From: Ruminococcus sp.
GTDB taxonomy: Bacteria > Bacillota > Clostridia > Oscillospirales > Acutalibacteraceae
Reading direction: 5' to 3'
Length of the DNA stretch: 44,975 bases
Assembly: GCA_022510945.1 (NCBI GenBank)
Contig: JAFLSK010000010.1
Span: 1-44,975, forward strand
The notes under the pieces are model-generated. The model had not been told where the DNA came from, ran no database searches, and was given only the letters and a program-made list of their open reading frames with translations. Position numbers and translations under genes: made by a program. Every line of letters begins with the position of its first letter. Position 1 is the first letter of the stretch. Of this stretch, positions 38,834 to 44,975 are shown in pieces.

Positions 38834-39567
38834 GAAATTTATTGATTACAATTCAGTACGACGGCAAAAACTTCCGCGGCTGGCAGATACAAAAAAACGG
38901 TGTAACCGTTCAGGAGGTTTTCCAAAACGCGCTTACAGAGGTTGTGGGCGAGTATTCAGACCTCAAGGGCTGCAGCCGCACCGACAGCGGAGTTCACGCC
39001 AATATGTATTGCATAAGCGTAAGGATTAAACACCCTATACCTCCCGAAAGGCTTAAAGCCGCCTTGAACCGCTGGCTACCGAGTTCTGTCGTGTGCCTTG
39101 ACTGCAAAGAGGCAGAGGACGACTTCCACGCGCGCTACTGCTGCAAGAGTAAGCAGTATATATATAAAATCTGGAACAGCGACACCCGCAATCCGTTTCT
39201 TGACGGCTACGCGCTGTTTTATAGGTATAAGCTTGACGAAGAAATACTAAACCGCGCCGCTCAGGCGTATGTCGGTTCCCACGATTTCACCTCCTTTTGC
39301 ACAAAGGACAAGCGCGAAATGGGGGATATGACGAGAAACGTCAAGATGTTCTCTGTAAAGCGTGACGGTGACCTCGTCACGATGACGGTGGAGGCGGACG
39401 GCTTTCTGTACAATATGGTGAGGATAATGGTCGGTACTCTCCTTGAGATAGCTCAGGGCAAAATCGCCCCCGACGCTATCGCGGATATTATCGAAAAAAA
39501 GGATCGCTCCTTTGCCGGCGCAACCGCTCGGGCTTGCGGACTGTATCTCAATAAAGTCAACTATTAA
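38830..39567 (+). CDS. truA: tRNA pseudouridine synthase TruA
   Basis: This 245-residue enzyme makes pseudouridine at positions 38-40 of tRNA anticodon arms. The catalytic Asp52 is in CSRTDSGVHA, and YDGKNFRGWQIQ, the KQYIYKI segment and FLYNMVRIMVGTLLEIAQG are family hallmarks. The start at 38830 overlaps the ecfT stop by 4 bp. The ecfA-ecfA-ecfT-truA order is widespread in Firmicutes, often near ribosomal protein genes; here it lies behind the ruv-glmM genes instead. Confidence 0.95.
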   Translation: MRNLLITIQYDGKNFRGWQIQKNGVTVQEVFQNALTEVVGEYSDLKGCSRTDSGVHANMYCISVRIKHPIPPERLKAALNRWLPSSVVCLDCKEAEDDFHARYCCKSKQYIYKIWNSDTRNPFLDGYALFYRYKLDEEILNRAAQAYVGSHDFTSFCTKDKREMGDMTRNVKMFSVKRDGDLVTMTVEADGFLYNMVRIMVGTLLEIAQGKIAPDAIADIIEKKDRSFAGATARACGLYLNKVNY

Positions 39568-39590
39568 CGGAATAGAGTAATTAATATAGC

Positions 39591-39622
39591 CCGCTTAGTT
39601 TGCCGAGGGTAGGGCGAGCGAT
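39591..39622 (+). repeat. copy A of a short dispersed repeat
   Basis: CCGCTTAGTTTGCCG, 9 bases and CGAGCGAT; the partner is at 16506-16538. It forms the 5' part of the structured leader of the DUF5711-like gene. Confidence 0.45.
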
Positions 39623-39625
39623 TGC

Positions 39626-39695
39626 AAAATTTTCATACACGTCTTATCCGCCCACGGTTAGCGTATGAGAATTTTTAAATTATGTTTGTGGGCGG
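39626..39695 (+). promoter_or_regulatory. candidate structured leader RNA upstream of the DUF5711-like gene
   Basis: AAAATTTTCATAC (39626-39638) pairs with GTATGAGAATTTT (39663-39675) in a 13-bp stem with one wobble. Its loop contains CCGCCCAC (39648-39655), perfectly complementary to GTGGGCGG (39688-39695), which overlaps the ribosome binding region of the next gene. Together they make an H-type pseudoknot geometry. GGGCG at 39612-39616 could compete for the same loop bases. Switching behaviour is inferred only. Confidence 0.4.
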
Positions 39696-39702
39696 AAAGG
39701 CT

Positions 39703-40992
39703 ATGAAAATTATGAAGAAGAAAAAGAGCGGACGTTACAGCGTCCGCAACGTGGAAAAAAGAAAAAAGAACAGACGAGAGGTCATCAGCTATGAGGACGT
39801 ACCGCTCGAGGAATATAACGACGAACGTACTCAGATTTCCAAGCCTGCCGTAAAGCGTATTTTCATTTGTCTTGCGCTGATTATTGTGCTCGGGCTTGTG
39901 GTGTTTCTGATTTCGAACAGCGACAGCCTCACTCCCGACAGAATCTCAAACTGGCTCAAGTACGACGTGTTCGGCTCGCACGATAACGGCTATCCCGTGC
40001 AGATTATCGGCACAAGCATAAACGATGGTAATTTCCTCTGCGACGGAGATATAAGCTACGTTTCGGACACTTCCTTTGAGTCGCTGAGTTCCACGGGTAA
40101 CGAAATCGGCTATAATCAGCATAGCTTCGCAAAGCCCGTGATGTGTACAGCAGGTGATAACGTCCTGATTTACAACCTCGGCGGTAACGGATTCGTGACC
40201 GGTACAAAGAAACAGCTCGGCTCGACCAAGGATACCGAAAAGTACATCATAACTGCCGACATAAACAGCAGGGGCTACTATGCTGTCGTTACCGAGGCGG
40301 ACGGCTATCTCTCAAAGCTTTTCGTATACAATAATGACAAAGAGAAGGTCTATACCTACTCATTCGCAGAGTATTACATAACCTCTGTCGCACTTAACGA
40401 TGCAGGCACAGGGTGTGTGGTTTGTGGTGTAACGGGCGATAACGGAAGTCTTTTAGGCGCTGCGTATGTGTTAGACTTTACGTCCGAGGAGCCTGTGGCG
40501 ACCTATCCGCTTGACGAAAACATCATTTATGGTGTAGAATATCTAAATTCGAGTACCGTCTGTATGGTGGGCAACAGCTCGGCGTATATGCTGAACATCG
40601 GCGCTTCAAAGCTGAGTCAGGTTGAATATCAGCAGATGGAGCTCACCGCGTTCGATATCGACTCCGACACCGACTCTTTAGTGCTTTCGCTTTCGAGGAG
40701 CGGCGACGGTCGCAAGTGCTCGATTGAATATGTAAACCGCGACGGCGAGGTGTTAGCCGTCAACGACACCGACTGCGAGATTTCCTCAATCAGTCTTTAT
40801 AAGAATCGTATCGCCGCGCTCGACAACACGACCTGCTATCTGTTTGATACCGCAGGAAACGAGCTCGGAGACGCCGACGCAGGAATAGGCGCAAAGGCTA
40901 TCCGCCTCGAGAATACCGCTAACGCCTACGTTCTCGGTATCAACGAAATACGCAAAATTTCCGAATTTAACTATTATAAGGACGAAGAGTAA
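39703..40992 (+). CDS. DUF5711-like membrane-anchored protein
   Basis: This protein of about 429 residues has a strongly basic cytoplasmic start (KIMKKKKSGRYS), one membrane helix at about 54-76 and a large extracellular region that looks like a beta-propeller: repeated blocks ending in YVSDTSF, VLIYNLGGNGF, KLFVYNNDKEKVYTY, CMVGNSSAYML and IAALDNTTCYLFDTAGNEL. It resembles the DUF5711 family, of unknown function. The ATG at 39703 has GGCGGAAAGG just upstream; the ATG at 39712 is an alternative with better spacing. The stop overlaps the cvpA start by one base. Confidence 0.78.
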   Translation: MKIMKKKKSGRYSVRNVEKRKKNRREVISYEDVPLEEYNDERTQISKPAVKRIFICLALIIVLGLVVFLISNSDSLTPDRISNWLKYDVFGSHDNGYPVQIIGTSINDGNFLCDGDISYVSDTSFESLSSTGNEIGYNQHSFAKPVMCTAGDNVLIYNLGGNGFVTGTKKQLGSTKDTEKYIITADINSRGYYAVVTEADGYLSKLFVYNNDKEKVYTYSFAEYYITSVALNDAGTGCVVCGVTGDNGSLLGAAYVLDFTSEEPVATYPLDENIIYGVEYLNSSTVCMVGNSSAYMLNIGASKLSQVEYQQMELTAFDIDSDTDSLVLSLSRSGDGRKCSIEYVNRDGEVLAVNDTDCEISSISLYKNRIAALDNTTCYLFDTAGNELGDADAGIGAKAIRLENTANAYVLGINEIRKISEFNYYKDEE

Positions 40993-41777
40993 TGATACTT
41001 GATATTGTATTAATCGCTGTGGTCGCTTTGCTCATAATAATAGGCGCGGTACGCGGCATAGCCCGAACGCTCTATAATCTTCTGAGCGTGTTTCTATCGG
41101 GGTTTTTAGCGTATATAGCCTCGAAGGCGGCGGCAGGCTGGATTTTTGACAATTTCATAGCCGCGTCAATAGAAAAGAGCGTTACAGAGTCGCTTTCAAG
41201 CGCTGCTCAAAGCACGGGTAACGCTGCACAGGACGCAATCCTCGGTCTGCCCGATTATGTGGTCGGAATTCTTAATACGTTCGGTGTAAGTACCGACACG
41301 CTTGCGGGTTCCGTAAGCTCTGCAGCGGACTCGTCCGCTGATGTAGTATCCGGCGCAATAGTCGGCGCGATTGCCCCTGTTTTCACATCGGTGCTGAGCG
41401 TTATTTTGCTCGTTGTTCTGTTTATTATATTTATTCTGATTTTTAAACTTCTGTCGAAAAAGTTTTTAAAACTATTCGAACTTCCGATTATCCGCAGTGC
41501 AAACAAACTGCTCGGCGGAGCGCTCGGAATGTGCGAGGGAATAATCATCTGCTATATTTTTATACTCGTGTGCAGGATTATCCTCCCGTTCTCACAGGAG
41601 CCGTTTATATCGCCCGAGATGATTGATTCGTCGATTATTTTCAGGACGGTCTATTACTCGGATTTTCTGAATACTATTTCTGCTCTCATTACAACGGGTA
41701 GTAATACCGTAAACGAAGTTGAGGGGATTTTCGGCACTGCCCCCGTCTCGACAGAGGCAACCACAGTGCTTAATTAA
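40992..41777 (+). CDS. cvpA: CvpA-family membrane protein
   Basis: This 261-residue protein has the CvpA pattern: helix 1 (ILDIVLIAVVALLIIIGAVRG), then GIARTLYNLLSVFLSGFLAYIAS, a long loop with Ser and Ala repeats (about 58-125) and two further helices ending in LLGGALGMCEGIIICYIF. CvpA proteins are linked to colicin V production and membrane homeostasis in other bacteria; function in Firmicutes is unclear. The start overlaps the upstream stop by one base. Confidence 0.88.
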   Translation: MILDIVLIAVVALLIIIGAVRGIARTLYNLLSVFLSGFLAYIASKAAAGWIFDNFIAASIEKSVTESLSSAAQSTGNAAQDAILGLPDYVVGILNTFGVSTDTLAGSVSSAADSSADVVSGAIVGAIAPVFTSVLSVILLVVLFIIFILIFKLLSKKFLKLFELPIIRSANKLLGGALGMCEGIIICYIFILVCRIILPFSQEPFISPEMIDSSIIFRTVYYSDFLNTISALITTGSNTVNEVEGIFGTAPVSTEATTVLN

Positions 41778-41796
41778 GGTATATGATGAGGTAATT

Positions 41797-42381
41797 ATGC
41801 TGAAGAATTTTAAACCCGAGGATTTGATTACAATTCCGAATTTACTCTCAATATTTCGGATTGTGCTTATCGCACCGTTTGTAGTCTTTTTTCTGCAAAA
41901 GAATTATATAGCCGCGGCTATTGCGCTTATAATTTCGGGAATCTCCGACGCTCTCGACGGTTTTATCGCGAGAACGTTCAACCAGGTGACCGATGTCGGT
42001 AAGGTGCTCGACCCTATTGCTGATAAGCTGACGCTTATTTCGATTATGGTGTGCGTTACGATTTTCTCGCCGATAGTTCTGCCGGTTATGCTTGTACTTA
42101 TCCTTAAGGATATGGGTATGCTTGTAGGCGGCTCTGTGCTTATAAAGAAGGGCATAACACCTCCCGCCGCGAAGTGGTACGGAAAAGTCAGCACATTTAT
42201 GTTCTATATTTCTGTCTGCTTAATAGTATTTTTAAAGGCTGCGTTTAATTACGAGAACAGCACGCTTTCTCTTCTGACGCTGTCCGTTACAACATTGATG
42301 ATGTTTTTTTCACTTATAAAATATTTTATGATATTCCTCTCACTTATAAATGAGAATGAAAATAAAAAGACATTGGTATAA
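41797..42381 (+). CDS. pgsA: CDP-alcohol phosphatidyltransferase, PgsA-like
   Basis: This 194-residue membrane enzyme has the complete CDP-alcohol motif D-G-x2-A-R-x8-G-x3-D-x3-D at Asp54, Gly55, Ala58, Arg59, Gly68, Asp72 and Asp76. The start MLKNFKPEDLITIPNLLSIFRI is typical of phosphatidylglycerophosphate synthase, the first step towards phosphatidylglycerol and cardiolipin. Other alcohols cannot be excluded. The start at 41797 has GATGAGG upstream; the frame extends into cvpA without a start signal. Confidence 0.9.
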   Translation: MLKNFKPEDLITIPNLLSIFRIVLIAPFVVFFLQKNYIAAAIALIISGISDALDGFIARTFNQVTDVGKVLDPIADKLTLISIMVCVTIFSPIVLPVMLVLILKDMGMLVGGSVLIKKGITPPAAKWYGKVSTFMFYISVCLIVFLKAAFNYENSTLSLLTLSVTTLMMFFSLIKYFMIFLSLINENENKKTLV

Positions 42382-42391
42382 GGAGTAATTT

Positions 42392-44731
42392 ATGATATGC
42401 AGTAAATGCGGAAAACGACCCGCGGTTGTTTTCGTTTCGTCAAGCGCGTCAGGAGATCAGCCTACCCAAGGCTATTGCCTTTCCTGCGCAAGAGAGCTCG
42501 GTATAAAGCCCGTCGAGGATTTAATCAACAAGATGGGACTATCCGACGATGACCTCGAGATGGTGCAGGACCAGATGAATACCCTGATGTCCGACGAGGG
42601 TATGAAAAATCTTATGGAAAATATGAACGTCGAAAATCTCGCCGAGCAGATGGAGCAGTTCCAGGAGGAAAACGAGGACAACGGCGGATTCACTCCAGGC
42701 GGCTCGCCGACTTTCCCGTTCTTTAATAATCTCTTCGGAGGTAACAACGAAACGCAGAGCGGCTCGGGCTCGGAACGCCGCGAGCGCAAGGGCAAAAGAA
42801 GTAAGCCCGACAAAAAGCGCAAGCACCTTAACCTCTACTGCGAGGACTTAACCCGCAAAGCGCGAGAGGGTAAGATAGATAATATTATCGGCAGAGACAA
42901 GGAGCTCGAGCGTGTTATTCAGATTCTCTCGAGACGTACCAAAAACAACCCGTGCCTTATCGGTGAGCCCGGCGTAGGTAAGACGGCTATCGCCGAGGGA
43001 CTCGCACTGCGAATCGCCTCGGGTAACGTTCCGCTGAGACTTTCCGACAAGGAAATCTTCCTGCTTGATCTAACCTCGCTTGTTGCGGGCACACAGTTCA
43101 GAGGTCAGTTTGAAAGCCGTATCAAGGGTTTAACACAGGAAATCAAGGACGCGGGCAATATAATCCTCTTTATCGACGAGGTTCATAGTCTCGTCGGAAC
43201 AGGCGACAGCGAGGGTACAATGAACGCCGCTAATATCCTAAAGCCCGCGCTTTCACGCGGCGAGGTTCAGGTTATCGGCGCCACTACATTTAATGAATAT
43301 AGAAAATATATCGAGAAGGACAGCGCGCTCGAACGCCGCTTCCAGCCCGTTAAGGTCGGCGAGCCTTCGATTGCCGATGCTATTGACGTTATCAAAGGCG
43401 TTAAGGGCTACTACGAAGCGCATCACCGCGTTACGGTAGGCGACGATATCGTGCGCAAGACGGTCGTGCTATCCGAGCGCTATATCAACGACCGTTTCCT
43501 GCCTGACAAGGCGATTGACCTTCTCGACGAAAGCTGTGCGTGCGCTGCTCTGCGCAACAAGGAAATGGAGCGCTACGATAAGCTTATGCTCAGCAAAAAG
43601 CGCCTCAGCGCTGATTTAACCGAGCTCGAAAATGCTGAACCCGAGCAGATGAACTACGAGGGTATCGCCGACGTCCGTTCGAAGATTGCGCGAGTTGACC
43701 GCGAGATTTCCGAGATTGATATGGAGAAGGTTAATGCTCCCGTACTCGAGGAGGATATTGCGAAGGTTATCGAACTGTGGACGGGTATTCCGTCGAGCAG
43801 AATCCGCGAGAACGAGTTGTCTAAGCTTGCTGATATCGAGGACGAAATCAGGAAGAAAATCATCGGTCAGGACGAGGCGATAAGCGCGCTTGCAGCCGCA
43901 ATCCGCAGGAGCCGCGTTCAGATTTCTCCGCGCCGCAGACCCGCGTCATTCATCTTCGTCGGTCCTACGGGCGTTGGTAAAACTGAGCTCGTAAAGGTGC
44001 TCAGCCAGCAGCTGTTTGATACTCCCGAAACACTCATAAGACTTGACATGTCCGAGTTTATGGAAAAGCACTCGGTGTCAAAGATTATCGGCTCACCTCC
44101 GGGATATGTAGGCTATGACGAGGCGGGACAGGTAACCGAGAAAGTACGCCGCCGTCCGTACTCCGTGCTGCTGTTTGACGAAATTGAGAAGGCTCACCCT
44201 GATGTGCTCAACATTCTTTTGCAAATTCTTGACGAGGGCAGAGTGACCGACGCGCACGGCAGAAGTGTAAACTTTGAAAATACAGTAATCGTGATGACCT
44301 CTAACGCGGGCTCCGACAAGCGCGAGAACGCTCTCGGCTTCGGAAAGCAGGAGCAGGACGTTATGCGCGAGAAGGTTATGAAGGGTCTTAAAGAGTTCTT
44401 ACGTCCCGAGTTTATCGCGCGCGTCGACGAAGTTATCGTGTTCAGAAGTCTCTCGAGCGACGACTACAAGGCGATTGCAGAACTTATGCTCAGCGAGTAC
44501 AAAGGTCCGCTAGAGGAAAAGGGAATCCGCTTCACATACGACGACAGCGTGTGCGCTCTGGTAGCCGAAAAGGCAGCCGACGGCGCAAGCGGAGCGCGCG
44601 ACCTCCGCAACTTTATCCGTAAAAATGTCGAGGATAAGGTGACGAACGAGCTTATCGCACACCGTGACGGCGATATCGCGGGAATTAACGTGACCGTGGC
44701 CGACGGCGAAATTAAGTTAGAAGTTATATAA
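42392..44731 (+). CDS. ClpE-like AAA+ unfoldase with N-terminal zinc finger
   Basis: This 779-residue HSP100 ATPase feeds proteins to ClpP or remodels them. An N-terminal zinc finger (Cys3, Cys6, Cys29, Cys32) is followed by a Met/Asn/Glu-rich linker, AAA domain 1 (Walker A GEPGVGKT at 191-198), a short coiled-coil middle domain (about 390-450) and AAA domain 2 (Walker A GPTGVGKT at 524-531; SEFMEKHSVSKIIGSPPGYVGYDE). There is no ClpC-type double N domain. The zinc finger is as in B. subtilis ClpE, but I do not see a clear UVR motif. AAGGAG lies upstream of the ATG. It is followed by a hairpin terminator. No McsA, McsB or CtsR genes adjoin it. Confidence 0.9.
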   Translation: MICSKCGKRPAVVFVSSSASGDQPTQGYCLSCARELGIKPVEDLINKMGLSDDDLEMVQDQMNTLMSDEGMKNLMENMNVENLAEQMEQFQEENEDNGGFTPGGSPTFPFFNNLFGGNNETQSGSGSERRERKGKRSKPDKKRKHLNLYCEDLTRKAREGKIDNIIGRDKELERVIQILSRRTKNNPCLIGEPGVGKTAIAEGLALRIASGNVPLRLSDKEIFLLDLTSLVAGTQFRGQFESRIKGLTQEIKDAGNIILFIDEVHSLVGTGDSEGTMNAANILKPALSRGEVQVIGATTFNEYRKYIEKDSALERRFQPVKVGEPSIADAIDVIKGVKGYYEAHHRVTVGDDIVRKTVVLSERYINDRFLPDKAIDLLDESCACAALRNKEMERYDKLMLSKKRLSADLTELENAEPEQMNYEGIADVRSKIARVDREISEIDMEKVNAPVLEEDIAKVIELWTGIPSSRIRENELSKLADIEDEIRKKIIGQDEAISALAAAIRRSRVQISPRRRPASFIFVGPTGVGKTELVKVLSQQLFDTPETLIRLDMSEFMEKHSVSKIIGSPPGYVGYDEAGQVTEKVRRRPYSVLLFDEIEKAHPDVLNILLQILDEGRVTDAHGRSVNFENTVIVMTSNAGSDKRENALGFGKQEQDVMREKVMKGLKEFLRPEFIARVDEVIVFRSLSSDDYKAIAELMLSEYKGPLEEKGIRFTYDDSVCALVAEKAADGASGARDLRNFIRKNVEDKVTNELIAHRDGDIAGINVTVADGEIKLEVI

Positions 44732-44742
44732 TTCTATAAAAG

Positions 44743-44774
44743 AAATAACCGTCCCTGTATCGGGACGGTTATTT
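44743..44774 (+). terminator. terminator after the Clp ATPase gene
   Basis: A perfect 13-bp stem (AAATAACCGTCCC and its complement, loop of 6). The T run is part of the stem end (TTATTT). Confidence 0.82.
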
Positions 44775-44823
44775 AACGTAGAAATGATTATCCGCTGTTT
44801 TGGAATTTGTCGGACGATTTTGC

Positions 44824-44852
44824 TTGACATTACCGATTGGTAATGATATAAT
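44824..44852 (+). promoter_or_regulatory. consensus promoter of tRNA-Gly
   Basis: TTGACA (44824-44829) and TATAAT (44847-44852) match the consensus fully with a 17-bp spacer. Two overlapping inverted repeats lie in it: ATTACC-GATT-GGTAAT (44829-44844) and ATTGGTA-9-TACCAAT (44836-44858), the latter surrounding the -10 box. Confidence 0.85.
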
Positions 44853-44870
44853 ACCAATGTTGTTAAAAAC

Positions 44871-44944
44871 GCGGATGTAGTTTAGTGGTAGAACTTCAGC
44901 CTTCCAAGCTGATCGTGTGGGTTCGATTCCCATCATCCGCTCCA
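44871..44944 (+). tRNA. trnG: tRNA-Gly (anticodon UCC)
   Basis: A full cloverleaf can be drawn. The acceptor stem is GCGGATG/CATCCGC, the D arm GTTT...GAAC, the anticodon stem TCAGC/GCTGA with loop CTTCCAA (anticodon TCC, reading GGA and GGG glycine codons), a 4-nt variable loop and the T arm GTGGG-TTCGATT-CCCAT. The 3' end TCCA is encoded. Promoter and terminator flank it closely, so it is a single-gene transcript. Confidence 0.97.
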
Positions 44945-44950
44945 AAAAGG

Positions 44951-44974
44951 AAAACACCCTTCAGGGGTGTTTTT
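44951..44974 (+). terminator. terminator of tRNA-Gly
   Basis: AAAACACCC (44951-44959) and GGGTGTTTT (44965-44973) form a stem ending in a T run at the window edge. Confidence 0.82.
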
Positions 44975-44975
44975 C

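Noticed and set aside
44769..44957. A 62-codon minus-strand reading frame containing MGIEPTRSAWKAEVLPLNYI
   Set aside because: It is the antisense of the tRNA-Gly gene and its flanks; this peptide is a well-known spurious translation of tRNA genes.

Overview
The window looks like a chromosomal segment from an anaerobic Gram-positive bacterium of the class Clostridia, most likely the Oscillospiraceae/Ruminococcaceae group. This is inferred from gene content: ECF vitamin transporters controlled by FMN and THF riboswitches, a SigH-like sigma factor, LytR-CpsA-Psr and YfhO/LicD surface-polymer proteins, a ClpE-like unfoldase, Firmicutes-type ribosome binding sites (AGGAGG) and sigma-A promoters with 16-17 bp spacers. 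Ordinary genes are of middling GC content and a few small orphan genes are clearly AT-rich. I see no insertion sequence, prophage, CRISPR array or rRNA. One tRNA (Gly, UCC) lies at the right end.

Layout. 0.1-1.2 kb: an orphan membrane-anchored protein and a CrcB/FluC fluoride channel. 1.2-3.2 kb (minus): a three-gene operon of pyridoxal/pyridoxamine kinase, an ECF S component and a short radical SAM protein. 3.3-5.7 kb (plus): a TtcA-like sulfurtransferase, an alpha/beta hydrolase and a small membrane protein. 5.7-8.7 kb (minus): YifB/ComM-type AAA+ protein and an NSS-family sodium symporter. 8.8-11.2 kb (plus): SigH-like sigma factor and an HtrA-type protease. 11.3-12.2 kb (minus): cysteine synthase. 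12.4-14.7 kb (plus): MacB/FtsX-type permease and its ATPase. 14.7-16.5 kb (minus): folate S component FolT under a THF riboswitch, and riboflavin S component RibU under an FMN riboswitch. 16.5-23.8 kb (minus): a tightly overlapped six-gene operon, YfhO - M20 dipeptidase - DUF975-like - GT2 glycosyltransferase - LicD - AlkD-like. 23.8-25.7 kb (plus): YfbR 5'-nucleotidase and an LCP-family ligase. 25.8-27.4 kb (minus): a GH13 enzyme with a C-terminal DUF1653 domain. 27.5-31.7 kb: small membrane protein, a 53-residue ribbon-helix-helix protein, a DUF2804 protein (minus), a small lipoprotein and an O-antigen-ligase-like polymerase. 31.8-39.6 kb (plus): ruvC-ruvA-ruvB-glmM-methyltransferase-ecfA1-ecfA2-ecfT-truA. 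39.7-44.7 kb (plus): DUF5711-like membrane protein, CvpA, PgsA-like phosphatidyltransferase, ClpE-like ATPase. Then tRNA-Gly.

How the parts fit. EcfA1-EcfA2-EcfT is a shared energising module, and three substrate-binding S components that could use it (FolT, RibU and the one beside the B6 kinase) are in the same 45 kb. The YfhO operon, the LCP protein, the Wzy/WaaL-like polymerase, GlmM and the CDP-alcohol phosphatidyltransferase are all cell-envelope functions.

The most interesting unexplained signals are non-coding. (1) An almost identical 18-bp element lies upstream of both the HtrA protease and the MacB-like ABC operon. (2) The leader of the DUF5711-like gene could form a pseudoknot or switch that covers its translation start region. 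(3) Anti-Shine-Dalgarno hairpins lie behind the terminators of both riboswitch leaders. (4) A perfect 8-bp inverted repeat encloses the ribosome binding site of a small lipoprotein gene. (5) A perfect 20-bp palindrome precedes the LCP gene. Among proteins, the GH13-DUF1653 fusion and a cysteine synthase with altered PLP-site motifs stand out. All function calls come from reading the sequence alone; no database search was run.
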